From Planctomycetota bacterium (lineage in GTDB: Bacteria; Planctomycetota; Phycisphaerae; UBA1845): a stretch of 36,793 bases of DNA. The translations under genes and the position numbers were made by a program. Below, one piece after another: positions 8,415 through 16,895 of the stretch. The notes below the pieces were generated by a model that made no database searches, was not told the origin of the DNA, and saw nothing but the letters and a program-made list of their open reading frames with translations. Within the stretch, counting starts at the first letter, position 1. Every line of letters starts with the position of its first letter. The stretch spans positions 1-36,793 of the forward strand of contig JAJRSR010000129.1 in assembly GCA_024278695.1 (NCBI GenBank), given 5' to 3'.

Positions 8415-8530
8415 AATGGTTTGGCGAAGGAAATAGACCGTCCCATATTGGCAATGCCCGGCGCAGAACAAGCTCGGCGTATTTGAAACGTCGTTTGTTG
8501 GTCTGCCCCGCAAGAGGAGCGTTGTAAGTC

Positions 8531-10408
8531 ATGGTCGTTGCGACCGAAACAAAGAACACAGACAGGCAGCCTAAAAAGGTTATCGAAGTCAACGAGATCA
8601 CGGTGCGGTTCGCCGGTGACTCTGGTGACGGCATGCAGCTCGCCGGCACCCAGATGACCAACACGTCGGCCATCTTTGGTAACGACATCAGCACCCTGCC
8701 GGATTTCCCGGCAGAGATTCGCGCCCCAGCCGGTACGCTGGCTGGAGTCAGCGGGTTCCAACTGCGGTTTGGGTCACAGAAGGTGCTGACGCCGGGAGAC
8801 CAGGTCAACGCATTGATCGCAATGAACCCCGCCGGTCTCAAGGCCAACCTGTCCGATCTGGAACCCGGCGGCATTCTCGTGGTCAACAAGGATGCCTTCA
8901 CCAAGAGCAACTTGGACAAAGCCGGCTACGAAGCTAATCCGCTCGAAGACGACTCACTCCAAGGCTACAAGCTCTATAGCGTTCCTATCGACACGCTCAA
9001 CAAGGAGGCGTGCAAGGACTCAGACCTCACGGGCCGCGCGGTGGGTCGCTGTAAGAACTTCTTCGCACTAGGCTTGGTTTACTGGATGTACGGCCGACCG
9101 ATGGATGCCAGCTTGTCCTGGATCGAGTCAAAGTTTGGCAGCAAGCCCTCCGTCGCAGACGCCAACGCCAAGGCCTTGAAAGCCGGGTTCTATTTCGGCG
9201 AAACCGCCGAGATGTTCCCCGTTTGCTACCTGATAGCGCCGGCCAAGATCCAACCGGGACAGTACCGTCGCGTAAGCGGCAATGAGGCGACGGCCTTAGG
9301 GCTCATCGCCGCCGCCAGCCAAGCCGGCAAGACCCTGTTCTACGGCACCTACCCGATCACCCCGGCCAGTGACATCTTGCACGAACTCGCACGACACAAG
9401 AACTTTGACGTGCGAACTTTTCAAGCTGAAGACGAAATCGCCGCGATGGTCTCAGTCGTCGGCGCTGCCTATGCCGGAGCGTTTGCGGCGACCGGCACCA
9501 GCGGCCCGGGCATGGCGCTCAAGGGTGAGGCTCTCGGCTTGGCCGTGATGACTGAACTACCGATGGTGATCGTCAACGTGCAGCGCGGTGGCCCGAGTAC
9601 CGGACTACCCACCAAGACGGAGCAATCCGATCTCTTCCAGGCGATGTTCGGCCGAAACGGCGAGGCCCCGCTATGCGTCATCGCAGCCGCCACACCGGCA
9701 GACTGCTTCGGCATGGCCATCGAAGCGTTCCGCATTGCGGTAGCGTTCATGACTCCGGTGATACTGCTGACCGACGGCTACTTGGCCAACGGTGCCGAGC
9801 CGTGGAAACTCCCCGACGTCGCGAGTCTCCCGAAAATCAGCGTCAACCACCCGACCGACCCCGGAAGCTTCTTGCCCTATGGTCGCGACGATAACCTCGT
9901 GCGTCCCTGGGCTATTCCATCAACGCCCGGTCTGGAGCATCGACTCGGCGGACTGGAGAAGCACTTCGAGACGGGTGAAGTCTGTTACGACTTTGAGAAC
10001 CATCACCGTATGACCGAAACGCGTCGCGCCAAGATCGACGGAATCGCCAACGTGATTCCCGATCTCGAGGTCACCGGTGATGCGTCCGGAGAATTGCTCG
10101 TTCTTGGCTGGGGCAGCACCTACGGTGCCATTGCCACGGCCATCGACCGCTGCCACGAGAACGGCGTCAAGGTCTCCAGCGCTCACCTGAAATACCTCGA
10201 CCCGATGCCCAAGAACACGGGCGACGTGCTAAAGCGCTTTAAGCGCGTGCTGATTCCAGAAATGAACCTCGGGCAGCTTCTGCCCATTATTCGTGGAAAG
10301 TTCCTCGTCGATGCCGTTGGCCTGAACAAGGTACAGGGCAAGCCATTCATGGTGGGCGAGATTGAAAATAAGATTACGGAACTCTTGTCGAACGGATCGA
10401 AGTCATGA
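8531..10408 (+). CDS. korA: 2-oxoacid:ferredoxin oxidoreductase, gamma-alpha fused subunit
   Basis: This 625-residue protein has the gamma domain first (residues about 15-200: VRFAGDSGDGMQLAG, LPDFPAEIRAPAGTLAGVSG). It is followed by the alpha/pyrimidine domain of the POR/KOR family (YGTYPITPASDILHELA, AEDEIAAMVSVVGAAYAGA, TGTSGPGMALKGEALGLA, NVQRGGPSTGLPTKTEQSDL). The C-terminal domain contains GWGSTYGAIATAI. With KorB it oxidatively decarboxylates a 2-oxoacid, most likely 2-oxoglutarate, to acyl-CoA and reduces ferredoxin; the reverse direction is used for CO2 fixation in some organisms. No separate ferredoxin-like delta gene is adjacent, as is usual for the two-subunit KorAB type. The stop overlaps the korB ATG as ATGA. 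Substrate choice is by family convention only. Confidence 0.93.
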   Translation: MVVATETKNTDRQPKKVIEVNEITVRFAGDSGDGMQLAGTQMTNTSAIFGNDISTLPDFPAEIRAPAGTLAGVSGFQLRFGSQKVLTPGDQVNALIAMNPAGLKANLSDLEPGGILVVNKDAFTKSNLDKAGYEANPLEDDSLQGYKLYSVPIDTLNKEACKDSDLTGRAVGRCKNFFALGLVYWMYGRPMDASLSWIESKFGSKPSVADANAKALKAGFYFGETAEMFPVCYLIAPAKIQPGQYRRVSGNEATALGLIAAASQAGKTLFYGTYPITPASDILHELARHKNFDVRTFQAEDEIAAMVSVVGAAYAGAFAATGTSGPGMALKGEALGLAVMTELPMVIVNVQRGGPSTGLPTKTEQSDLFQAMFGRNGEAPLCVIAAATPADCFGMAIEAFRIAVAFMTPVILLTDGYLANGAEPWKLPDVASLPKISVNHPTDPGSFLPYGRDDNLVRPWAIPSTPGLEHRLGGLEKHFETGEVCYDFENHHRMTETRRAKIDGIANVIPDLEVTGDASGELLVLGWGSTYGAIATAIDRCHENGVKVSSAHLKYLDPMPKNTGDVLKRFKRVLIPEMNLGQLLPIIRGKFLVDAVGLNKVQGKPFMVGEIENKITELLSNGSKS

Positions 10409-11427
10409 GTAGCGACAACGCGATGGTACAACTGACGGCCAAAGATTTCGCGAGTAGCCAGGACGTACGCTGGTGTCCGGGGTGCGGAGATTACTCCATC
10501 CTCGCCCAGGTCAAGAAGGTGATGGCCAGCCTCGGCACGATAAAAGAAAACACCGTGTGCGTGTCCGGCATCGGCTGCTCAAGCCGGTTCCCCTATTACG
10601 TAGATACCTACGGGTTCCACAGCATTCATGGCCGCGCGCCGGCACTGGCCACCGGCATTAAGCTCGCCAACCCGGAGCTCAACGTATGGTTGGCCACGGG
10701 CGATGGCGACGGACTCAGCATCGGTGGCAACCACCTGTTGCACGCCATCCGCCGCAACGTGGATATCAACATCCTACTCTTCAACAACCGAATCTACGGT
10801 CTTACGAAGGGGCAGTATTCTCCGACATCACCCCTCGGCAAGAAGACCAAATCTTCCCCGATGGGCTCGGTGGATTTCCCGTTGCACCCGCTTTCCGTGG
10901 CTATTGGCGCAGAGGCCAGCTTCGTCGCGAGGTCAATCGACATCAACACCAAGCACCTCACGGCGACGCTCGAACGGGCCGCGCGCCACAAGGGCACGTC
11001 GTTCATCGAGATCTACCAAAACTGCAACATTTTCAACGATGGTGCGTTTGAATACGCCACCGGCAAGGAAACGAAAGAGGACACCACCGTTTTCCTTGAA
11101 CACAACAGGCCACTCGTCTTCGGCAAGGATGGCTCCAAAGGCATCCGCCTTAACGGCATGAGTCCAGAGATCGTTACGCTAGGCAACGGCATCACAGAGG
11201 ATGACCTGTTGTTCCACGATGAGGCGCTGGCCGAGCCAAGCTTGGCGTACCTCTTGTCTCGGATGCACTACCCCGAGTTCCCCGAACCGATGGGCGTGTT
11301 CCGAGCGGTCGAACGACCAATCTTCGAAGATCTCGTCATGGGCCAAGTCCATAGCGCGGTGAAGTCAAAGGGCAAAGGCGATTTGGCCGCCCTACTCGCC
11401 AGCGGTGAGACCTGGAAGGTCAACTGA
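10405..11427 (+). CDS. korB: 2-oxoacid:ferredoxin oxidoreductase, beta (TPP-binding) subunit
   Basis: This 340-residue partner of KorA has cluster-ligand cysteines in WCPGCGDYSIL and GIGCSSRFPYYVDTYG. The thiamine-diphosphate/Mg site is GDGDGLSIGGNH followed by NNRIYGLTKGQYSPT (the usual GDG...NN spacing). The middle section, SFVARSIDINTKHL and TSFIEIYQNCNIFND, is typical of KorB. The ATGA overlap with korA indicates coupled translation and a fixed stoichiometry. It ends 26 bases from the antiporter gene that converges on it; no strong hairpin terminator was seen there. Confidence 0.94.
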   Translation: MSSDNAMVQLTAKDFASSQDVRWCPGCGDYSILAQVKKVMASLGTIKENTVCVSGIGCSSRFPYYVDTYGFHSIHGRAPALATGIKLANPELNVWLATGDGDGLSIGGNHLLHAIRRNVDINILLFNNRIYGLTKGQYSPTSPLGKKTKSSPMGSVDFPLHPLSVAIGAEASFVARSIDINTKHLTATLERAARHKGTSFIEIYQNCNIFNDGAFEYATGKETKEDTTVFLEHNRPLVFGKDGSKGIRLNGMSPEIVTLGNGITEDDLLFHDEALAEPSLAYLLSRMHYPEFPEPMGVFRAVERPIFEDLVMGQVHSAVKSKGKGDLAALLASGETWKVN

Positions 11428-11453
11428 CCCCAGGCAGCCCGCCCGCGATCGAA

Positions 11454-13511
11454 CTAGCAATGCTCCAGGCTCGCCTTGGCCGGTCTGCCGACAGTGAAAA
11501 TAAACAGCAGCAAGAACAGAGCGCCCGCACCGAGCCCGTAGTACCACGGCCGGCTGTAAACGCTACACATCACATCGCCAAGACCCATCGCGGCGACTGC
11601 GGCGATCAGCGCGTACGGAATCTGCGTCCAGACGTGCTCCTCATGCGGACAGCCTGACGCAATGGATGAGAGCACAGTCGTATCGCTAATGGGTGAACAG
11701 TGATCGCCAAAGATCGAGCCGGCCAATACGCTACCGACGGCCGCGAAAAAGAGGTTTTGTGCCGCGGCGGTATCCAGCCCGGAATCAGCGGAAAGCCCGA
11801 CCATGATCTGCACGGTCGCCGGACAAAGTATTCCCATGGTCGTCCAGCTTGAGCCGGTGGCAAAGGAGATGATCGCTGCGCTGACAAACACCGCCAGCGG
11901 TGCCCACACCACCGGGAACGCCATCCCCTGCAATCGCGCCGTGACGATTTCACCAAGCATAAGATCATTCTGCACACTGGAAAGCGACCAAGCCAGAACT
12001 AAAATCACGATAGCCGGAAACATGCGGGCCATGCCCTCAAGACCGGCGTCGGCCACACGACGGATGCTGCCCGCTCTGGCGACAATGGTCAGCAGAATCG
12101 CAACGATGGCCGCAAGAAACGCGCCGTAGTAGATCGACAGGTAGGAGTTACTGTTCTCCAAGATCGTCGAAGCCTTCTGCCACAGGGGCATCCCCCCCCA
12201 TGCTTCAGATCCGTCACTAACATTCATCGCGGCGACCGTATCCGGATCGCTCAGACTCGTGCCGATCAAAATGGCGAGCGTCGCAAAGACCAGCGTGAGC
12301 ACCGGTCCGAAACCAAGCCACCATCGCGGCGTCGGCTCGTCCGCTTCCGTGAGCGCGTCGGCCTCTTCGTCCATCCCTACCGGTGCATCAAGCTTGCTGA
12401 CGGCGCGGCTCTGGGATTTTTTCATAGGACCAAAATCACGACCGGTCACGCAAGACAAGAACACGAGAAACAATGCCAGAATCGGGTAAAAACGGTACGG
12501 CAGACTGCTAATAAAGGCAGACATGCCGGTCATGACCTGCCCGGAATCACTGAGTAGGAACGCCGGAGCCGTGGATGCCGTGATCTTGCTAAGACCATCC
12601 TGAATGAATCCAATCTCCGCACCGACCCAGGTACCGATCAGCGCAAGCGACGCCACCGGAGCGGCCGTGGAATCCACAATGTACGCGAGCTTGGCTCGCG
12701 AGATTTTCAGCCTGTCGAACACCGGCCGCATCGTGGGTCCAACGATCATCGTATTGGCATAATCATCAAAAAACACAACGAGACCCGCAGCCCAAGCGGT
12801 TAGCGCGCCGCGGCGCGATGAGCTTGTCTTTCCGCTGACGAGGTTGACCATCCCGGCCGTGCCGCCGTTGGCACCCATGACGCCGACCATAAACCCGATC
12901 AACAACGTGAAGATGATGATCTTCATGTGGTCGGCATGGAGTGCCGCGCCGAGGACATACGTCTCAGCGGCCAAGCGGAATCCGGCGACGACGCTGTTTT
13001 GCCCGGAGAACGCGTGACTCGCGGGAAGGCACGGCACCATCATGAAAGCGCCGGTCAACAAACCAAGAAACAACGCCGGCACGACCTGTCGCGTGAAGAT
13101 CGCGAAGAGAATCGCCACAAACGCCGGCACCAAGACAAACAACCCGTAGCTTTTCGGTTTCTTCGGTACCGAAAGTTGCTCGGAAGGTGTCGTATCGGCA
13201 GGGCTTGCCGCCACGGAAACCCCATCGGACGATGTGTTCGTATCTGTCGCTTCAATCGGCGAGGTCGGAACCTGGGGGGATTCTTGGCTCTTGGTCGCCT
13301 CGGCAATCTTCTTGGTCGTGGCGACGTCAACCGCGGCCGGTGCTTCGTTGGCGGCAGACTGAGCTTTCGCCGGTATTGGCTCTTTCGCTGCACCAGTGGG
13401 TTGCTGCGCGGGAACGGCTGTCGCGTACAATCCTCCGATCGCCGTGAAGGCAAGAAACACCACAAGTCTCGATCTGAGTGGTGTCGCTCCGTACTTTCCG
13501 AAAAGCTGCAT
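11454..13511 (-). CDS. NhaC-type Na+/H+ antiporter with secreted-style N-terminal extension
   Basis: This 685-residue polytopic membrane protein carries the NhaC-family signatures VVFFDDYANTMIVGPTMRP, VDSTAAPVASLALIGTWVGA, SFATGSSWTTMGILCPATV and SIFGDHCSPISDTTVLSS. Such proteins exchange Na+ (or an amine or organic acid) for H+ across the inner membrane. Unusually, residues 1-35 look like a cleavable signal peptide ending AVPA-QQ. Residues 36-120 are a Pro/Ala/Ser/Thr-rich, probably disordered stretch before the first permease helix at about 122. The ATG at 13511 is preferred over an upstream in-frame start because GGGAG lies about 8 bases before it. It follows pyrE by 105 bases on the same strand. 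The substrate is uncertain. Confidence 0.9.
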   Translation of the reverse strand: MQLFGKYGATPLRSRLVVFLAFTAIGGLYATAVPAQQPTGAAKEPIPAKAQSAANEAPAAVDVATTKKIAEATKSQESPQVPTSPIEATDTNTSSDGVSVAASPADTTPSEQLSVPKKPKSYGLFVLVPAFVAILFAIFTRQVVPALFLGLLTGAFMMVPCLPASHAFSGQNSVVAGFRLAAETYVLGAALHADHMKIIIFTLLIGFMVGVMGANGGTAGMVNLVSGKTSSSRRGALTAWAAGLVVFFDDYANTMIVGPTMRPVFDRLKISRAKLAYIVDSTAAPVASLALIGTWVGAEIGFIQDGLSKITASTAPAFLLSDSGQVMTGMSAFISSLPYRFYPILALFLVFLSCVTGRDFGPMKKSQSRAVSKLDAPVGMDEEADALTEADEPTPRWWLGFGPVLTLVFATLAILIGTSLSDPDTVAAMNVSDGSEAWGGMPLWQKASTILENSNSYLSIYYGAFLAAIVAILLTIVARAGSIRRVADAGLEGMARMFPAIVILVLAWSLSSVQNDLMLGEIVTARLQGMAFPVVWAPLAVFVSAAIISFATGSSWTTMGILCPATVQIMVGLSADSGLDTAAAQNLFFAAVGSVLAGSIFGDHCSPISDTTVLSSIASGCPHEEHVWTQIPYALIAAVAAMGLGDVMCSVYSRPWYYGLGAGALFLLLFIFTVGRPAKASLEHC

Positions 13512-13616
13512 ACGGTTCACTCCCAAGCCTGGGTTGGTGCTCGCCGCACTGACCACGCAGGTATTCGCGAATCCTGTTCGATATTGTCGGCGATTATCCC
13601 GAAGCAGCTCGACGAA

Positions 13617-14141
13617 TCAGCTCGTGATGCCCAAATCGGTCTTGGTGAACAGCGATTCGAACGTAAAACCGGCCGCCTCGATGTTTTCCTGGGCACCCTG
13701 CTGACGATCGATCACGGACACGATACGCTCGACCTTGGCACCGATCTCCGTGATGAGCTTGGCCGCCTCCAACACCTGCCCGCCGGTCGTGGCGATGTCT
13801 TCAACCAAGAGCACGCTATCACCGTCGCACAACTTGCCCTCGAACGGCTTGCTGGTGCCGTAGTCTTTCTTGGCGTTGCGAATAATGACAAACGGCTTTC
13901 CCGTCGCGAGCGAGGTGGCCGCTGCCAATGAGACACCGCCAAGCTCCGCACCGGCGATTAACGTCGTTGTATCCGAGGTATGCTTGGCGAAGAGCGCACC
14001 AAGTGCCGCGAGGATGTCCGGCTGCGTCTCGAAGAGGTATTTGTCCAGATAGTATTTGCTCTTCTTTCCCGAGCGAAGCGTGAAGTCGCCTTCAAGATAG
14101 GCGGTGTCTTTGATTCGTTGCAATAATTCCGTGCGATCCAC
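13617..14141 (-). CDS. pyrE: orotate phosphoribosyltransferase
   Basis: This 174-residue enzyme joins orotate and PRPP to give OMP in pyrimidine synthesis. It shows FTLRSGKKSKYYLDKYL near residue 20, AELGGVSLAAATSLATGKP, IIRNAKKDYGTSK, and the PRPP-binding loop DSVLLVEDIATTGG. The start is GTG at 14141, because AAGGAAGG lies a few bases upstream and the domain begins at once. The in-frame upstream extension to 14225 is Arg/Pro-rich and unlike the family. The length matches the short OPRTase type. It lies 103 bases after purB and 105 before the antiporter, so a purB-pyrE nucleotide operon is plausible. Confidence 0.93.
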   Translation of the reverse strand: MDRTELLQRIKDTAYLEGDFTLRSGKKSKYYLDKYLFETQPDILAALGALFAKHTSDTTTLIAGAELGGVSLAAATSLATGKPFVIIRNAKKDYGTSKPFEGKLCDGDSVLLVEDIATTGGQVLEAAKLITEIGAKVERIVSVIDRQQGAQENIEAAGFTFESLFTKTDLGITS

Positions 14142-14244
14142 TTGTGCCTTCCTTCTTGTTGCGCGGCGTCGTATGCCTGTCTTGTTTTCCCGTGGTGTTG
14201 ACGTTCCGCACGGGCAAGCTACCACTTGTCCATGCCACCCATTG

Positions 14245-15675
14245 CTATACGTTCAACTCACTCGCCCTTGACAGCACGCCGCGGTATCGCCGCCGAATCG
14301 GCGACACATAACCCTTGATAAACTCATCAACCTGTTCGGGCGCTCGCCCCACATACTGCTTGGGATTAAGCACTTTCTTAAGGTCTACCTTGGCGAACGC
14401 CGCGTCGCCCGCGAGCCGTCCAAGCAGGTCGTTGGGCTTGCCTTCCATTTTGACCACTGCGGCCGCATCGTGCGAGTGTTTTCGGATACGTTCGTGAAGC
14501 GCCTGGCGATCACCGCCGCCAGCCGCAGCGGCCATCATGATATTTTCTGTGGCCATGAAGGGCAGCTCTGCACGGAGATGCGCGTCGATCACCTTGGGGT
14601 ACACGACCAAACCTCGCGAAACGTTCGTAAGAATAATCAGACTCGCCTCCGTCGCCAGAAACGACTCGGGGATACTGATCCGCTTATTGGCCGAGTCATC
14701 CAAGCTACGCTCAAACCACTGCTCGGCTGCGGTTTGCAATGGAGAGTTTACCAGCGATAGCACCAGCCGAGCGAGCGCCGTCGCGCGTTCGCACCGCATG
14801 GGGTTACGCTTGTAGGCCATAGCACTGGAGCCGATCTGCGATTTTTCAAACGGCTCTTCGATCTCTTTGATGTTCGCCAGAAGCCGGATGTCGTTGCAGA
14901 ACTTATGAACGCTCGTGGCAACGACGGCCAAGGTCGCCGCGATCTGGGCATCGACCTTGCGCGAATACGTTTGCCCCGTGATCGGCTCGACCTGATCGAA
15001 ATCCAGCGCCTTCGCTACCGCACGTTCCAGGCGCAGCACTTTGGCGTGGTTGCCGTCGAACAAATGAAGAAAACTCGCCTGGGTTCCGGTCGTGCCCTTG
15101 ACCCCGCGAAAACGAAGCTTGCTCAGCCGGTCTTCGACTTCTTCCAGATCGCGCACGAAGTCATAGCACCACAGCGCCGCTCGCTTGCCCACGGTCGTCA
15201 CCTGCGCGGGTTGGTAATGTGTGTAGCCGAGCGTGGGGACGCGGCGCTGCTTCTTGGCGAAGGATGCCAATGCATCAATAGTTGTCGCAAGCCAATTGGC
15301 CACTATGCGAAGCGCGTCGCGCATGATGATGAGGTCCGCGTTGTCTACGATGTACGCACTGGTCGCACCCAAGTGGAGGATACCGCGAGCGTCTGGTGCG
15401 ATATCACCCCAGGTGTGCAGGTGGGCCATCACGTCATGCCGCAAGCGTTTTTCGTGCTTGGCCGCACGTTTGAAGTCGATATCGTCGATGGTCCGCTTGA
15501 GCGAAGCGATCTGCTTGGCGGAGATTTTGAGTCCAGCCGCTCGTTCCGCCTCGGCCAGCGCGAGCCAGAGCCGCCGCCATGTGAGAATTCGCCGCCTCGC
15601 TCCGAATAGCTCACACAGCTCCCGCGAGGCGTAGCGTTGAACGAGCGGCGATTCATAGGTTTGGTCGTTGGCCAT
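14245..15675 (-). CDS. purB: adenylosuccinate lyase
   Basis: This 476-residue member of the fumarase/aspartase superfamily acts twice in purine synthesis, cleaving SAICAR and adenylosuccinate. Visible motifs are HDVMAHLHTWG, ILHLGATSAYIVDNADL, GYTHYQPAQVTTVGKRA, and the signature loop GSSAMAYKRNPMRCERATALAR, which resembles the animal-type ADSL sequence more than the E. coli type. The start was set at the ATG at 15675 (MANDQTYESP), where family similarity begins; the longer frame to 15792 adds 39 residues of low quality. No strong Shine-Dalgarno precedes the chosen ATG, so this start is uncertain. Confidence 0.93.
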   Translation of the reverse strand: MANDQTYESPLVQRYASRELCELFGARRRILTWRRLWLALAEAERAAGLKISAKQIASLKRTIDDIDFKRAAKHEKRLRHDVMAHLHTWGDIAPDARGILHLGATSAYIVDNADLIIMRDALRIVANWLATTIDALASFAKKQRRVPTLGYTHYQPAQVTTVGKRAALWCYDFVRDLEEVEDRLSKLRFRGVKGTTGTQASFLHLFDGNHAKVLRLERAVAKALDFDQVEPITGQTYSRKVDAQIAATLAVVATSVHKFCNDIRLLANIKEIEEPFEKSQIGSSAMAYKRNPMRCERATALARLVLSLVNSPLQTAAEQWFERSLDDSANKRISIPESFLATEASLIILTNVSRGLVVYPKVIDAHLRAELPFMATENIMMAAAAGGGDRQALHERIRKHSHDAAAVVKMEGKPNDLLGRLAGDAAFAKVDLKKVLNPKQYVGRAPEQVDEFIKGYVSPIRRRYRGVLSRASELNV

Positions 15676-15824
15676 CGCGTCGTGTGTTGCGTTAATGTTC
15701 CAGCAGGGCTGACCGCGTACCCGATTGGTATTATTGTACGCATCAACGCGCGTCACGCTACCGGTGGCAAACGCGGTCGACCGATGCTTCAAGAGTCGCG
15801 GAGGTGTGGCGGCAGGCCGAATAG

Positions 15825-15856
15825 ACCGGATGGGTTAGCAACCGGATGGTTTGGGA
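15825..15856 (+). repeat. imperfect tandem 16-base repeat upstream of the lipoprotein PPIase
   Basis: Two adjacent 16-base units both begin with ACCGGATGG (15825-15833 and 15841-15849) and then diverge. They sit about 25-55 bases before the cyclophilin start, in the purB/PPIase divergent region. They could be a regulator site or a chance duplication; no promoter consensus was convincing. Confidence 0.35.
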
Positions 15857-15878
15857 ATAACAAAGGTGTGAGTTGTTT

Positions 15879-16814
15879 ATGGAAACTTGGCTGAGACTAA
15901 TCACTGCATCGTCATGTGTATCGCTCGTACTCCTTCTCGGTACGACGTCGTGTACGCTTTCCGGTGGATCAATGGGGCCAATGCCGGGCGGTGATCTTAC
16001 CGCGATGGCCACCATCGACAGCGCAACCGTTGCCTCGGGCGGCTCGGTCGCGCTCTCGGCAAGCGTATCCGGCGGGACGGCACCGTACGTGTTTCGCTGG
16101 GACCAAAATGGTGGCCCGACGGACGTGGCGGTTGCCCCGCCGACGGATGCAAATGTGACAGTTGGACCTCTGACGACATCGGGTCGGTACACGTTTCGTC
16201 TCGTCGTCACGGACCAGACTGGTCGCACCGACGAGGCATTTGTATCGGTCGAGGTCGATGCCGACCTACCCCCAACACCCCAGGTGCTCGTGGAAACGAA
16301 CTTCGGCGATTTCGTGATCGAATTGGATGCGGTGGCCGCACCGGGACACGCGGAGAACCTGCTCGCTTATGTGGACGAGGGTTTCTTCGACGGCCTGCTG
16401 TTTCACCGTAACGCCTGTTCAGATAACGCGGAAACCGGAGAATGTGAACCGTTCGTCCTGCAGGGCGGTGGCTTTGAGCGTATTGACGGAGAGATCGTGC
16501 CGAGGGTGCCGACGCGCGATGAAGTCCAATCCGAAGCCGACAACGGGCTAAGTAGCTCTGTCGTATACTCGGTCTCCCTGGCCCTGTCCGGTGGTGATCC
16601 GAATTCGGGCACCTCGCAGTTTTTCATCAACCTGAAGGACAACGGCTTTCTCGATGCTCAGGGCTTCACGACTTTCGGTATGGTGGTCGAAGGAACAGAC
16701 ATCGTGGACGCGATCGTAGCGATGGCAACAACGGACAGCCCGATTCTAACCGGCGAGGTGTCGCTCCCGGTGGAAGACGTTATCATCGAACGAATGTCGC
16801 GCGTCGCCCCGTAG
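15879..16814 (+). CDS. lipoprotein cyclophilin-type peptidyl-prolyl isomerase with N-terminal Ig/PKD-like domain
   Basis: This protein is about 311 residues long. The N-terminus has a hydrophobic stretch and a lipobox-like LLLGTTSC (Cys25), suggesting export and lipidation. Residues about 40-130 read like an Ig/PKD domain (SGGTAPYVFRWDQNGG, SGRYTFRLVVTDQTGRTDEA). From about 138 onward is a cyclophilin domain (VLVETNFGDFVIELDAVAAPGHAENLL spread over 138-164, then FFDGLLFHR, FVLQGGGFER, SGTSQFFINLKDNG, FTTFGMVVEGTDIVDAI). It would assist proline isomerisation in exported proteins. A TTG at 15873 has AAAGGTG closer to it and is an alternative start. A cysteine-containing insertion (NACSDNAETGEC) sits after the FHR motif. 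Confidence 0.88.
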   Translation: METWLRLITASSCVSLVLLLGTTSCTLSGGSMGPMPGGDLTAMATIDSATVASGGSVALSASVSGGTAPYVFRWDQNGGPTDVAVAPPTDANVTVGPLTTSGRYTFRLVVTDQTGRTDEAFVSVEVDADLPPTPQVLVETNFGDFVIELDAVAAPGHAENLLAYVDEGFFDGLLFHRNACSDNAETGECEPFVLQGGGFERIDGEIVPRVPTRDEVQSEADNGLSSSVVYSVSLALSGGDPNSGTSQFFINLKDNGFLDAQGFTTFGMVVEGTDIVDAIVAMATTDSPILTGEVSLPVEDVIIERMSRVAP

Positions 16815-16895
16815 TAGGACTGAGCCGCATTGCGGGGAATGGGAATGCGTAGCACTTGGCTCGCGTGGTGACGCGACAATCGGAGTTAGCAAAGA

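Larger units (their letters stand above)
7679..8530. other. 852-base divergent intergenic region, non-coding, rich in inverted repeats
   Basis: No convincing gene was found: short frames here lack family motifs and good ribosome sites. The left end carries the leader and possible promoter of the metB-like gene. The middle (7978-8130) folds on paper into a closed structure described separately. A small GTCCC-TTT-GGGAC hairpin lies at 8225-8237. On the right there are TTGAACC/GGTTCAA (8383-8389, 8410-8416) and a tighter stem-loop at 8399-8414. A weak sigma70-like pair, TTGGCG then 17 bases then CATATT, precedes korA at about 8423-8451. GAGGAG lies about 11 bases before the korA ATG. No tRNA, SRP, RNase P, tmRNA or SAM-riboswitch core was recognised. 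Confidence 0.6.

Noticed and set aside
8196-8486. 96-codon plus-strand frame before korA
   Set aside because: No family resemblance, no Shine-Dalgarno, and it overlaps the inverted repeats and the probable korA promoter.
12927-13931. Long plus-strand frame (334 codons) opposite nhaC and pyrE
   Set aside because: It is the antisense of two well-supported genes, is Arg/Gly-rich with no family motif, and has no ribosome site.
14905-15609. Plus-strand 234-codon frame opposite purB
   Set aside because: It is the complement of conserved PurB codons; no motif and no start signal.
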